Part shown: positions 16,556 to 25,333 of the stretch, one piece after another
How positions within the stretch are numbered: the first letter of the stretch is position 1
Layout of the letters: every line of letters starts with the position of its first letter
Assembly: GCA_900114805.1 (NCBI GenBank)
Contig: FOZN01000001.1
Coordinates: 248,001-312,000, forward strand
Direction of reading: 5' to 3'
DNA length: 64,000 bases
Origin: Agrococcus baldri
GTDB lineage: Bacteria > Actinomycetota > Actinomycetes > Actinomycetales > Microbacteriaceae
The notes under the pieces: generated by a model
What the model saw: only the letters and a program-made list of their open reading frames with translations
Databases searched by the model: none
Told to the model about the DNA's origin: nothing
Position numbers and translations under genes: made by a program

Positions 16556-18031
16556 TCAGGCTCGCATGCGGTCGACGACGCGCTGCGTCCACGGGATGCG
16601 GCGCTCGAGCTGGCGACCGATCGCCAGCAGCGTCCCCTCCTCCCCCGGGCGGCCGATGAGCTGCACGCCCATCGGCAGGCCTTCGCCCTCGGGCGGCGGC
16701 GCCATCTGGTGCACCGGCAGCGAGATCGCCGGCAGGCCGGTGAGGTTCACGAACGAGGTGTGCGGCGTGTGCAGCACCTGGGCGCGGAAGTCGGCCTCGC
16801 CGTCGCCCGCCGGGTACCAGTCGAGCGGCCGCGGCGTGAGCGCCGTCGTGGGCGTGAGCACGGCATCCCAGGGCGAGAAGGCCGCGATCACCCGCCGCTC
16901 GTACTCGGTCGCCCACAGCTGCGCCCGGGCGAGGCCGCCGGCGGTCAGCTCATCGCTCGTGTCGATGATCCAGCGGGCGAGCGGCTCGAGCAGGTGCCGC
17001 TGCTCGCGCGGGATCGGGATGGTCGCCGCCCCACCCCGCCACAGGTCGGTGAACGCCGCCGGGTAGCCGGCGACACCCGGCACGCCCAGGTCGCCCGACG
17101 CATCCGGCAGCGCCACCTCGCCCACCTCGTGGCCGAGCGCCTCGAGCGCGCGCACGGTGGCGGCGACCGCATCCTCGGCCTCTGGTGCGATGCGGATGTC
17201 GTCGCTCGCGTCCCAGGGCGTGCCACCGGTCATCACGGCGATGCGGAAGCGCCCCTGGCCGCGCATCGCCGCCGCGAGCAGCGAGCCGTCGTCGTGCTCG
17301 GGCGAGCGCAGGCTCAGCCCATGCGGCGTGCGGCCATTGACCCGCCCGATGAGCGCATCGGTGAGCAGCGCCACGTCGATCACCGAGCGGGCGATCGCGC
17401 CCGCCGTGGTGAGCCCGCCCACCTGCCCGACACCGCTCTGCGCCGGGATGCGGCCGCGCGTGGGCTTCAGCCCCACGAGGCCGCAGGTCGCCGCGGGGAT
17501 GCGGATGGAGCCGCCGCCGTCGGAGCCGGGCGCGAACGGCAGCAGCCCCTGGGCGACCGCCGCGGCTGCGCCGCCGGAGGAGCCGCCGGCGTGCAGGTCG
17601 GGGCGCCCGGGCAGGGTCGTCGCGCCGTGCAGGGCCGAGCGCGTGTAGCCGGCGAAGCCGAACTCGGGCGCTGCGGTGCGCCCGAGCACCACGCCGCCGC
17701 CGGCGTCGAGCACCTGCGCGAGCGGATGCGTGACCTCGGCGATCGCGCCCTCGAGCGCGCGGCTGCCCATGCTCGCGGGCTGGCCGGCGCGGGGCGTGAG
17801 GTCCTTGTCGGCGAAGGGCAGCCCGTGGATGATGCCCGTGCGATCCTCCGCCGCGTCGGCGGCGCGGGCGCGCTCGAGGGCGAGGCCGGCGTCGACGTGC
17901 ACGAAGGCGTTCGCAGCGTCGAGGCGGGCGATGCGGTCGAGGAAGTGCTCGGCGACCTGCACGGCGCTCAGCTCGCGCGCGTGCAGCAGCTTCCACAGCT
18001 CCAGGGCGCCGAGCTCGTGGATCGCGGTCAT
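16556..18031 (-). CDS. Amidase (amidase-signature family)
   Basis: 491-residue amidase-signature enzyme that hydrolyses carboxamides. The Ser-cisSer-Lys triad can be placed: Lys in FADKDL near residue 77, cis-Ser in GGSSGGAAAAVAQG near 148, and nucleophile Ser in DGGGSIRIPAA near 173. Length is typical of AmiC/AmiE-type stand-alone amidases rather than GatA; no gatB or gatC is nearby. The substrate cannot be predicted. It is divergent from the nucleotidyltransferase gene with a 31-base gap between starts. Confidence 0.85.
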   Translation of the reverse strand: MTAIHELGALELWKLLHARELSAVQVAEHFLDRIARLDAANAFVHVDAGLALERARAADAAEDRTGIIHGLPFADKDLTPRAGQPASMGSRALEGAIAEVTHPLAQVLDAGGGVVLGRTAAPEFGFAGYTRSALHGATTLPGRPDLHAGGSSGGAAAAVAQGLLPFAPGSDGGGSIRIPAATCGLVGLKPTRGRIPAQSGVGQVGGLTTAGAIARSVIDVALLTDALIGRVNGRTPHGLSLRSPEHDDGSLLAAAMRGQGRFRIAVMTGGTPWDASDDIRIAPEAEDAVAATVRALEALGHEVGEVALPDASGDLGVPGVAGYPAAFTDLWRGGAATIPIPREQRHLLEPLARWIIDTSDELTAGGLARAQLWATEYERRVIAAFSPWDAVLTPTTALTPRPLDWYPAGDGEADFRAQVLHTPHTSFVNLTGLPAISLPVHQMAPPPEGEGLPMGVQLIGRPGEEGTLLAIGRQLERRIPWTQRVVDRMRA

Positions 18032-18062
18032 GGCTCGAGCCTACGTCGCGTACCGTGGCGGG

Positions 18063-18524
18063 ATGCAGCCGGACGACGTCGCTCTCGCCCTCGACGCGAT
18101 CGGCGAGCCGGTGTGGATCGCGGGCGGCTGGGGGGTCGACGCGCTCGTGGGGCGGCAGACGCGCGAGCACCGCGACCTCGACGTGCTGGTCCCCGCTGCT
18201 CGCCTCGAGGCCGCGCTCGCCGCCCTTGCCGAGCTCGGCTGCGAAGTCGAGACGGACTGGCTCCCGGTGCGCGTCGAGGTGGCCGGCGCTCGCCTGCGGG
18301 TCGACCTGCATCCGGTGATCGAGCGGTCGGACGCGCTCGTGCAGCGGGTGCTCGACGGCGAGCTGTGCTACCCGATCGAGCGCCTGACGACCGGTCTCAT
18401 CGGCGATCGACCCGTGCGGTGCATCGATGCCGAGCTGCAGCGCGAGCTGCACAGCGGCTACGAGCCGCGCGCGGCCGACGTGCACGATCTCGCACGGCTC
18501 GACGAGATCGGGAGCCGCTCCTAG
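18063..18524 (+). CDS. Nucleotidyltransferase, aminoglycoside/lincosamide adenylyltransferase-like
   Basis: 153-residue protein whose N-terminus IAGGWGVDALVGRQTREHRD matches the nucleotidyltransferase family that includes LinA-type and ANT(2'')-like enzymes. The metal-binding pair is DLDV near residue 40 and RVDLHP near 79. Relatives of this length include both antibiotic-modifying enzymes and proteins of unknown substrate, so resistance should not be assumed. The ATG lies 31 bases from the divergent amidase start, with no ribosome binding site, suggesting a leaderless message. Its stop overlaps the convergent hypothetical gene by four bases. Confidence 0.65.
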   Translation: MQPDDVALALDAIGEPVWIAGGWGVDALVGRQTREHRDLDVLVPAARLEAALAALAELGCEVETDWLPVRVEVAGARLRVDLHPVIERSDALVQRVLDGELCYPIERLTTGLIGDRPVRCIDAELQRELHSGYEPRAADVHDLARLDEIGSRS

Positions 18525-18916
18525 CCCAGGAAGCGGCCCGCCCGGCGCTGCAGCCGCTTGCGCTCGGTGCGCTCGCGCATCTCGTCGCGCGTGGCGTAGT
18601 TCGTCAGCTCGCGGAACGGGTCGCGCCCGACGAAGCGCGGCGGCTCGGCGAGGATCGCCGTGACGGCCTTCTCGAGCTCCCAGTACTCGCCGATGCGGGT
18701 GCCCTGGCCGGGGTTCATGTGGCGCAGCCGCGCGTCGTAGCGCGTCTCGCCCCGCACCTCGATCTGCACGATGAAGCCGCGAGTGGCGCCGGCGACCGAC
18801 ACCATCCAGAATCCCGGCCCGAGGTCGGTCACGGTGGCGCTGACATCGCTCGCGGCAGCGGCCGCCTGCGCGTCGGTGCGCTCGCGCTTCGCGCGCCACT
18901 GCTCGAACTCGGTCAC
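18521..18916 (-). CDS. Conserved hypothetical protein
   Basis: 131-residue soluble protein of unknown function, rich in charged residues, with a C-terminal basic tail (ERTERKRLQRRAGRFLG). The middle contains alternating hydrophobic strands (GFWMVSVAGATRGFIVQIEV) and then GEYWELEKAVTAILAEPPRF. No catalytic motif is recognised. I chose GTG 18916, after a GGTGGGG stretch; an upstream ATG at 18964 in the same frame would add a basic N-terminus that looks like intergenic translation. The stop overlaps the convergent nucleotidyltransferase stop (CTAG at 18521-18524). Confidence 0.55.
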   Translation of the reverse strand: MTEFEQWRAKRERTDAQAAAAASDVSATVTDLGPGFWMVSVAGATRGFIVQIEVRGETRYDARLRHMNPGQGTRIGEYWELEKAVTAILAEPPRFVGRDPFRELTNYATRDEMRERTERKRLQRRAGRFLG

Positions 18917-18982
18917 CCCACCATGGTGCCACCTCGGACCGACACGGTGACGGATGCCGAGCATCCGCCGGGCATGCAGTGC

Positions 18983-19408
18983 TCAGTGGCGTCGGTGGGT
19001 GGCCTCGATCGAGCGGTCGCTGCGCTGGGCGAGCCAGAGGCCGACCCCGAGCGAGAGGGCGCCGGTCGCGACGCCGAGCGCCGCGCCCACCGGCGCCATC
19101 GAGACGTCGAACTGGGTGAGTGCGAACAGCAGTGCGGCGATGAGCACCATGACCGCGAGCCCGAGCGCGGTCACGAGCCACGGCTGGGCCCCCTGGTCGA
19201 CGAAGCGCCTCGTGAAGACGACGGCGACCGCGGCGGGCACGCCGAGCGCGAGGCCGAGGATGACGCCGCGCTGCAGCCCCTCGCCGCCCGGCGCGGAGGC
19301 GAGACCCATGGCGAAGCCGGCGACGATGCCGACGGCGAGGGCGATCACCGCCGCCCAGGCCAGCGGCACCGTGTAGTCGACCGGTGCCCGGTGCTGCGCG
19401 ATGGCCAT
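18983..19408 (-). CDS. Small four-helix membrane protein
   Basis: 141-residue integral membrane protein with four predicted transmembrane helices: about 15-40, 48-68, 80-105 and 110-130. It lacks recognisable catalytic motifs, and the function is unknown. ATG 19408 follows GGAGGAGGCAGCGATC, a clear ribosome binding site; the same frame extends upstream but without one. It is monocistronic, with about 180 bases to ung upstream. Confidence 0.6.
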   Translation of the reverse strand: MAIAQHRAPVDYTVPLAWAAVIALAVGIVAGFAMGLASAPGGEGLQRGVILGLALGVPAAVAVVFTRRFVDQGAQPWLVTALGLAVMVLIAALLFALTQFDVSMAPVGAALGVATGALSLGVGLWLAQRSDRSIEATHRRH

Positions 19409-19585
19409 GATCGCTGCCTCCTCCGCGGCGACCCTCGACGCGGCTGACGCCAGCGTGCTCCTCGGAGAACCGGTTTGCAACCGCCGTTACAGAAACCTGC
19501 GGCTTCCCTCAGCCACGCTTGCGCAACGCCTCTGCGCGGCTTGCGTCAGGCCGCCGGAGCCTGCCCGAGGTCGCGTCGGCCTACG

Positions 19586-20290
19586 TCAGCGCGCGTCGGG
19601 GATGCGCCAGTCGATCGGCGCCGCCCCCTGCGCCACCAGCGCCGCGTTCGCGCGCGAGAAGGGGCGCGAGCCGAAGAAGCCGCGGTGGGCGCTCAGCGGC
19701 GAGGGGTGCGGCGAGGCGATCACCGGCACGCCCTCGAGCAGCGGCGCGAGCGACTGCGCCTGCGCGCCCCAGAGGATCGCCACCAGCGGCGCCGGCGCGC
19801 CCGCGGCGTCGCGACGTGCGACCAGCGCCCGGATCGCCGTCTCCGTCACCTGCTCCCAACCCCAGCGCCGGTGCGAGCCCGTGACGCCGGCCTCGACGGT
19901 CAGCACCCGGTTGAGCAGCAGCACCCCCTGATCGGCCCAGCTCGAGAGATCGCCGTGGGCGGCCGGCTCGATGCCGAGATCGTCGTGCAGCTCGCGGTAG
20001 ATGTTGCCGAGCGAGCGCGGCAGCGGCCGCACGTGGCGCTCGACCGCGAACGCGAGCCCGATCGAGTGCCCGGGTGTCGGGTACGGGTCCTGGCCGACGA
20101 CCAGCACCCGCGCATCCGCCATCGGCCGCCGGAAGGCGCGCAGCACCGCGTCGCCCGGCGGCAGCGAGGGCCGCCCAGCGGCCGTCTCGGCGCGCAGCCG
20201 CTCGCCCAGGCCGTGCACGACGTGCTCGACGGGCGCCAGCGCATCCGCCCACCCTGCATCGACGAGCTCGGCGAGGGGCCGCCCGCTCAT
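19586..20290 (-). CDS. ung: Uracil-DNA glycosylase, family 1
   Basis: 234-residue Ung, which excises uracil from DNA. Motif [17 protein letters not shown] begins at residue 66 with catalytic Asp68. The late motif [18 protein letters not shown] begins with His195. Both are intact, and length and motif spacing match bacterial Ung. The start codon overlaps the stop of the upstream S51-type peptidase gene by ATGA (20287-20290), so the two are translationally coupled, although no functional link is known. Confidence 0.95.
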   Translation of the reverse strand: MSGRPLAELVDAGWADALAPVEHVVHGLGERLRAETAAGRPSLPPGDAVLRAFRRPMADARVLVVGQDPYPTPGHSIGLAFAVERHVRPLPRSLGNIYRELHDDLGIEPAAHGDLSSWADQGVLLLNRVLTVEAGVTGSHRRWGWEQVTETAIRALVARRDAAGAPAPLVAILWGAQAQSLAPLLEGVPVIASPHPSPLSAHRGFFGSRPFSRANAALVAQGAAPIDWRIPDAR

Positions 20291-20997
20291 GCCGCGAGCA
20301 CCCCGATGCTGACCCGTTCGCCGTCGCGGTCGGCCGTCCAGACGCTGCCGTCGCCGGCGACCTCCAGGCCGCCGGGGCCGATGATGAGCGAGGTGTTCTC
20401 GTCGATCGCGACCACCCGCTCGGCGAGGCCGGCGTGCACGATCGCGACCGCGCGAGAGAGCGTGCCGTACTGCGCGCAGTGCACGTCGACCACCAGGTCG
20501 ATCAGGCCCAGGCCCGCATCGAGGGTGACGTCGTCGAGCCCCTCGGCGTTCGACTCGGCCGTGACGGGCACGCCGCCGATGCGCCAGCCGCCCAGCAGCG
20601 CGACGTCGCCGGCGATCATCGAGCCGGCCGAGAAGCCCGCGTAGGGCACGCCGGTGGAGACCAGCCCGCGGATCGTGTCGGCCGCCGGCATGACGGCCGC
20701 GTGGTAGCCGGGGGTGAGGCCGCCGCCGATGAAGATGCCGTCGGCGCCGCCCAGATCGGTCGGCAGCAGCGTGCGCTCGGCGGTCAGCTGCACGATGCGC
20801 ACCTCGCCCGCGCCGAGCTTCGTCATGTCGTCGCGGTAGTCGGCGTGCCACGTCGCGCCCTCGGCCTCGTCGGCCGCCCACAGCACGACCGCGATCGTCG
20901 GCGGGCCGCCGGCGCGCTGCCGCGCCTCGTCGATGAAGCGGCCCGTCCAGCGCGATTCGTCGTCGGCCCAGCCGCCGCCCAGCAGGTGAATGCTCAT
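20287..20997 (-). CDS. Peptidase S51-like / type 1 glutamine-amidotransferase-fold protein
   Basis: 236-residue protein of the S51 fold that includes dipeptidase E and cyanophycinase. The nucleophile elbow [10 protein letters not shown] starts at residue 121, with Ser123 as the likely nucleophile. [13 protein letters not shown] near 87 matches the upstream glycine-rich strand, and [13 protein letters not shown] near 176 may provide the histidine. Such enzymes hydrolyse Asp-containing dipeptides or related bonds; the exact substrate is unknown. It is coupled to ung by overlap. A 14-bp palindrome lies between its start and the upstream aminotransferase stop. Confidence 0.72.
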   Translation of the reverse strand: MSIHLLGGGWADDESRWTGRFIDEARQRAGGPPTIAVVLWAADEAEGATWHADYRDDMTKLGAGEVRIVQLTAERTLLPTDLGGADGIFIGGGLTPGYHAAVMPAADTIRGLVSTGVPYAGFSAGSMIAGDVALLGGWRIGGVPVTAESNAEGLDDVTLDAGLGLIDLVVDVHCAQYGTLSRAVAIVHAGLAERVVAIDENTSLIIGPGGLEVAGDGSVWTADRDGERVSIGVLAA

Positions 20998-21034
20998 GCG
21001 TGCCAGTCTGGCAGGCCCGCCGCGGCCGGATCTC

Positions 21035-21091
21035 AACGTGTGAGGTGGTCGTTCGGCGCACACCATGCGGCGAACCGCCACCTCACACGTT
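21035..21091. repeat. Intergenic 14-bp palindrome
   Basis: AACGTGTGAGGTGG (21035-21048) is perfectly complementary to 21078-21091, with a weaker inner stem CGTTCG/CGAAC. It begins nine bases before (upstream in + coordinates) the aminotransferase stop at 21100. It may terminate the pyrimidine operon, but the long loop and perfect arms resemble the other palindromes in this window. Confidence 0.8.
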
Positions 21092-21099
21092 CAGCTCGC

Positions 21100-22407
21100 T
21101 CAGGCGTGGGCGGCGAGCACCTCGTCGAGGATCGCCAGGCCCGCGCGCGCGTCCTCGTCGCTGATCACCAGCGGCGGCACGACGTGGATGCGGTTGTCGG
21201 CCCCGAACGGCACATAGCCGCGCTCGAGCAGCGCCGCCTTGATCGATGCGATGACGGATGCGTCCACGGGCTTCCGGCTCTCGCGGTCCTGCACGAGGTC
21301 AAGGGCCCAGAAGACGCCGCGGCCCCGCACCTCGCCGATGATCGGGTGCCGCTCGGCCATCTCGCGCAGCGCCGGGCCGAAGACGTCCTCCCCCAGGTGC
21401 TTCGCGTGCTCGACGATGCCCTCCTCCGTCATCGCGTCGATCGACGCGACGATCGAGGCGGCCGCGAGCGGGTTGCCCGAGTAGGTCAGCCCGCCCGGGA
21501 TCGCCCGCTCGCGGAAGGTCGCCAGGATCTTCTCGCTGATGACGACGCCGCCGACCGGCACGTAGCCCGAGTTGACGCCCTTCGCGAAGGTGACCAGGTC
21601 GGGCTTCACGCCGTCGTGCTGGTGCGCGAACCAGTAGCCGGTGCGGCCGAAGCCCGCCATCACCTCGTCGAAGATCAGCACGATGCCGTGCTCGTCGGCG
21701 AGATCGCGCAGCCCCTGCAGGTAGCCGGGCGGCGGCAGCAGGATGCCCGCCGTGCCCGGCACCGCCTCGACGATGATGGCCGCGAAGGTCGAGGGCCCCT
21801 CCGCCTCGAGCACCCGGCGGGCGTGCTGCAGCGCGCGCTCGCCCTCCTGCTCCTCGGTCTCCGCCCAGAACTCCGAGCGGTAGAGGAACGGCCCGAAGCA
21901 GTGCACGTGGCCGGTCGCGTACTCGTTGCCCACCCGGCGCTGGTCGCCGGTCGCGTTGATCGCCGAGCCGGTGTTGCCGTGGTACGAGCGGTAGTGCGAG
22001 AGCACCTTGGCCCGGCCCGTGTGGATGCGGGCCATCCGGATCGCGTTCTCGACCGCATCCGCCCCGCCGTTGGTGAAGAAGACGGCAGCCATGTCGTCGA
22101 TCTTCGACAGGATGCGCTCGGCCGCCTCACCACGAGCGAGGTTCGTGGTGGGCGGCGCGACCGTGGCGAGCTCTGCCGCCTGCTGCTGGATCGCCGCCAC
22201 GACCTTCGGGTGGGAGTGCCCAATGTTCGTGTTGACGAGCTGGCTCGAGAAGTCCAGGTACTCTCGGCCCTCGTAGTCCCACATCCGCACGCCCTCGGCG
22301 CGCGCGATCGTGAACGGATTGACCTGGCCGTGCTTCGACCAGGAGTGCAGCACGAGCTCGTCGAGCTCGCGTGCGCGGTCGCCTGCAGCAGGGTCTGGTG
22401 TGGTCAT
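21100..22407 (-). CDS. Class III omega-aminotransferase (beta-alanine/aspartate aminotransferase family)
   Basis: 435-residue PLP enzyme of class III aminotransferases. Lys276 in TFAKGVNSGYVP is the expected Schiff-base lysine, Asp247 in LIFDEVMAGFGRTG binds the ring nitrogen, and FTNGGADAVENAIR near 111 binds the phosphate. As the last gene of an operon encoding dihydropyrimidinase and beta-ureidopropionase, its likely substrate is beta-alanine or 3-aminoisobutyrate, producing malonate semialdehyde. That assignment is from context; GABA or related amines are possible. It is 45 bases downstream of the binding-protein gene. Confidence 0.82.
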   Translation of the reverse strand: MTTPDPAAGDRARELDELVLHSWSKHGQVNPFTIARAEGVRMWDYEGREYLDFSSQLVNTNIGHSHPKVVAAIQQQAAELATVAPPTTNLARGEAAERILSKIDDMAAVFFTNGGADAVENAIRMARIHTGRAKVLSHYRSYHGNTGSAINATGDQRRVGNEYATGHVHCFGPFLYRSEFWAETEEQEGERALQHARRVLEAEGPSTFAAIIVEAVPGTAGILLPPPGYLQGLRDLADEHGIVLIFDEVMAGFGRTGYWFAHQHDGVKPDLVTFAKGVNSGYVPVGGVVISEKILATFRERAIPGGLTYSGNPLAAASIVASIDAMTEEGIVEHAKHLGEDVFGPALREMAERHPIIGEVRGRGVFWALDLVQDRESRKPVDASVIASIKAALLERGYVPFGADNRIHVVPPLVISDEDARAGLAILDEVLAAHA

Positions 22408-22452
22408 GGCTCGCTCCTCGCGTGGTATCTGACAGGGGGGCTGGTTCGGACT

Positions 22453-23631
22453 CTACTGGCCGCCCTCCTCCAGCTCGACCTCGATCGGTGCGTAGTCGGC
22501 GCCGAACACGTCGACGCCCTCGGCCTCGAGCTCGTCGAGCGCCTGCTGCACGTACTCGTTCGTCCACGCGCCCTCGTCGGGCTCGGCGGTCAGCACCGTC
22601 GCGCCGTCCTGGTTGGCGGTGTTCATCGCGATCTCGACCGTCTGGTCCCAGGCGGCCTCATCGATCAGGCCGACGCCGCCCTCGGCGGGCCACACGAGCC
22701 GGTTGGTCTCGTTCACCATCCACAGCTGGTGCGAGGCGCCCAGCTGGCTGCCCGCGTCGACGACGATCTGCGCCGTCTCCTCGGGGTTGTCGCGCGCGTA
22801 CATCCAGCCCTGGATCGACGCCTTGATGAAGGCGACCGTGGTGGCCTGGAACTCGGGGTCCTCGAGCCGGTCGCTGGAGGTCCAGATGGCGTCCTGCAGC
22901 ATCGCGGTGCCGACGTCGTTCCAGTCGAGCACCGAGAAGTCCTCGGCGGTGTAGAGCTCGCCCGTGTCGGGGTTGACGCTCTCGAGCAGCTGCGCGTACT
23001 CGTTGTAGGTCATCGCCTGCGCGGCGTCGATGTCACCGGCGAGCAGGCCAGACATGTCGAAGGCCTGCTGCACGAGCGTCACGTCGCTCATCGGGTCGAG
23101 CCCCGCCTCGGTGAGCGCGGCGAACAGCTCGAACTCGTTGCCGAAGCCCCACGAGCCGACGTTCTTGCCCTCGAGGTCGGCGACCGACTCGATGCCGGCG
23201 TCGGCGAACGACACCTGCAGGGTGCCCGAGCGCTGGAAGATCTGCGCGACGTTCGTGATCATGGCGCCCTGCTCGCGGCTGGCGAGCGCCTTGGGCACCC
23301 ACGCGAGCGCGAAGTCGGCAGAGCCGCTGGCGACTGCCGTCTGCGGCACGATGTCGGCACCGCCCTCGGCGATGGTCACGTCGAGCCCGGCGTCCTCGTA
23401 GAAGCCCTGGTCGAGGGCCGCGTAGTAGCCGGCGAACTGGCCCTGCGCGAACCACTGCAGCTGCAGCGTGATGGGGGTCAGCTCGTCGTTGCCCTCGGCG
23501 CCGGGCTCCGATTCGCTGGGTGCGGCCCCTGGCGAGCAGGCGGCGAGGATGACGGATGCGGCTGCCGCGACCGCCGCGAGGAGGGTGCGGCGGCGCTTCG
23601 ATCGACCGGGCAGTGCTTCATTGCGTTGCAT
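22453..23631 (-). CDS. NMT1/THI5-like ABC transporter substrate-binding lipoprotein
   Basis: 392-residue lipoprotein. The signal peptide has a basic N-terminus (SKRRR) and lipobox LAAC with Cys32. The mature part matches the NMT1/THI5 domain: LQLQWFAQGQFAGYYAALDQ near residue 57, then FAGYY..GFYEDAGLDVTI typical of binders for hydroxymethylpyrimidine, riboflavin precursors or similar heterocycles. In a pyrimidine-catabolism operon it probably binds a pyrimidine, dihydropyrimidine or hydantoin. It belongs with two permeases and one ATPase immediately upstream. Confidence 0.82.
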   Translation of the reverse strand: MQRNEALPGRSKRRRTLLAAVAAAASVILAACSPGAAPSESEPGAEGNDELTPITLQLQWFAQGQFAGYYAALDQGFYEDAGLDVTIAEGGADIVPQTAVASGSADFALAWVPKALASREQGAMITNVAQIFQRSGTLQVSFADAGIESVADLEGKNVGSWGFGNEFELFAALTEAGLDPMSDVTLVQQAFDMSGLLAGDIDAAQAMTYNEYAQLLESVNPDTGELYTAEDFSVLDWNDVGTAMLQDAIWTSSDRLEDPEFQATTVAFIKASIQGWMYARDNPEETAQIVVDAGSQLGASHQLWMVNETNRLVWPAEGGVGLIDEAAWDQTVEIAMNTANQDGATVLTAEPDEGAWTNEYVQQALDELEAEGVDVFGADYAPIEVELEEGGQ

Positions 23632-23669
23632 GGTGCTCTCGATTCTGGTGGTGTTCTGGTGGTGTGACT

Positions 23670-24509
23670 TCAGGTGATGGGGATGTGCGCCCAGCGGCTG
23701 GCGAGCCGCTCGGCGAGCAGGGTGACGCCGTAGAAGACCAGGCCGAGCACGATCGATGCCACGACGTAGGCCCAGGCGCGCGGGTAGCCGGACTGCGCGG
23801 CAGCGCTGGCGATGCGGCTGCCGAGGCCGTTCTGCAGGCCGCCGAAGTACTCCGCCACGACCGCAGAGATGACGGCGATCGACGAGGCGATGGTGAGGCC
23901 GCCGAAGACGTAGGGCACCGCGCCCGGCAGCGTCACGATGCGCGTCGCCTGCCAGCCGCTCGCGCCGTAGGCGCGCATCAGGTCGAGGTGCACGGGGCGC
24001 ACCTGCCGCAGGCCGCGGAGCGTGGTGATGAACACCGGCACGAAGGAGGCGATCGCGACCACCAGGATGCGCGGCATCTCGCTGGTGGCGCCGTACATGG
24101 TCTGCAGCACCGGCGCGAGCGCCACGATCGGCACGACCGCGATCGCCGCCACCAGCGGCGCCACGAGCTGGTCGATCCAGCGCAACCGGGAGGCGAGCGC
24201 CGCGGTGACGACGGCGACCACCGCACCCAGCAGCAGCCCGATGAGGGCATTGGTGCCGGTCGCGAGCGTCGCCTGCGCGATGCCGCCGATGGCCGTGACC
24301 AGCTGGTCGAGGATGGCGCTCGGCGCCGGCAGCAGGTAGGGCTGGATGTCGAGCAGGTGCACCGCCGCCTCCCACAGCCCCAGCGCGGCGGCGCCGAGCA
24401 CCGCCGGAGCGGTGAAGCGCACCCAGCCGTGCTCGCTCCAGTGCCGGCGGGCTGCCTTGCGCCCGCCTGCCTGGCCCAGCGCGAGCTGCCGGGTCGCCGT
24501 GTCGGTCAT
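23670..24509 (-). CDS. ABC transporter permease (NitT/TauT type)
   Basis: 279-residue permease with six predicted transmembrane helices and the EAA-type cytoplasmic loop seen as GLRQVRPVHLDLMRAYGASG near residue 175. It belongs to the BPD_transp_1/SsuC-like family that pairs with NMT1-type binding proteins. Its ATG overlaps the stop of the ATPase gene by ATGA (24506-24509). It is one of two different permease subunits in the operon, suggesting a heterodimeric channel. Confidence 0.87.
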   Translation of the reverse strand: MTDTATRQLALGQAGGRKAARRHWSEHGWVRFTAPAVLGAAALGLWEAAVHLLDIQPYLLPAPSAILDQLVTAIGGIAQATLATGTNALIGLLLGAVVAVVTAALASRLRWIDQLVAPLVAAIAVVPIVALAPVLQTMYGATSEMPRILVVAIASFVPVFITTLRGLRQVRPVHLDLMRAYGASGWQATRIVTLPGAVPYVFGGLTIASSIAVISAVVAEYFGGLQNGLGSRIASAAAQSGYPRAWAYVVASIVLGLVFYGVTLLAERLASRWAHIPIT

Positions 24510-25333
24510 CGCGTCTCGACCCCTCGCGTCGAGGCCCCGTGCGTGGCGGCGGACTCGGCAGCGGCGCCACCGCCGTGGAGCGCCTCCCGCACCGCCGTGA
24601 CCGAGCGGAAGAACGCATCCGACTCCCGCATCGACTCGGCATCGGCCGTCGCGTCCGGCCGGTCGATGTCGACGATCTCGGTGATGCGGCCGGGCCGCGG
24701 GCTCATCACCACCACCCGGTCGGCGAGGAAGACCGCCTCCGGGATCGAGTGGGTGACGAAGACGACCGCCGCGCCGGTCTCGGTGCGGATGCGCAGCAGC
24801 TCGCCCTGCAGCCGCTCGCGGGTCATCTCGTCGAGGGCGCCGAAGGGCTCGTCCATCAGCAGCAGCCGCGGGTGCTCGGCGAGCGAGCGGGCGATCGCGA
24901 CGCGCTGCTGCATGCCGCCGGAGAGCTGATCGGGGTGGTGGTCGGCGAAGTCGCCCAGCCCCACCAGCTCGACCAGCTCGTCGGCCCGCGCCCTGCGTGC
25001 GGCGGCGGATGCGCCGTGCAGCTCGAGCGGGAGCTCGACGTTGGCACGCACGGTGCGCCACGGCAGCAGCCCCGCCTGCTGGAAGGCGATGCCGTAGGCG
25101 CGCTCGAGGCGCGCCGTGCGGGCGGGCATGCCGAAGACCCGCACCTCGCCCTCGCTCGGCTCGTCGAGGTCGGCGATCAGCCGCATGAGCGTCGACTTGC
25201 CGCAGCCGGAGGGGCCGATCAGCGCGACGAACTCGCCGTCGGCGACAGTGAGGCTCACCTCGTCGAGCGCCCGCACCGTGTCTGTGCGGGTCTCGAACAC
25301 CTTCGTGACGCCTGCGACCTCGACCGCGCTCAT
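24506..25333 (-). CDS. ABC transporter ATP-binding protein (NitT/TauT type)
   Basis: 275-residue ATPase. Walker A GPSGCGKST near residue 40, Q-loop AFQQAGLLPW near 84, signature LSGGMQQR near 133, Walker B LLLMDEPFGALD near 153 and the switch His in VFVTHSIPEA are all present. The last 40 residues are a divergent, Ala/Gly-rich tail. It overlaps the upstream permease and the downstream permease by four bases each, so the three are tightly coupled. It energises uptake of the pyrimidine-type substrate bound by the lipoprotein. Confidence 0.93.
   Translation of the reverse strand: MSAVEVAGVTKVFETRTDTVRALDEVSLTVADGEFVALIGPSGCGKSTLMRLIADLDEPSEGEVRVFGMPARTARLERAYGIAFQQAGLLPWRTVRANVELPLELHGASAAARRARADELVELVGLGDFADHHPDQLSGGMQQRVAIARSLAEHPRLLLMDEPFGALDEMTRERLQGELLRIRTETGAAVVFVTHSIPEAVFLADRVVVMSPRPGRITEIVDIDRPDATADAESMRESDAFFRSVTAVREALHGGGAAAESAATHGASTRGVETR

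Noticed and set aside
18063-18524. Aminoglycoside resistance gene
   Set aside because: Only the general nucleotidyltransferase motif is visible; family members vary in substrate and no resistance context exists.
20074-23667. 1197-codon plus-strand open frame
   Set aside because: Antisense to ung, the S51-type peptidase, aminotransferase and binding-protein genes; no domain content.
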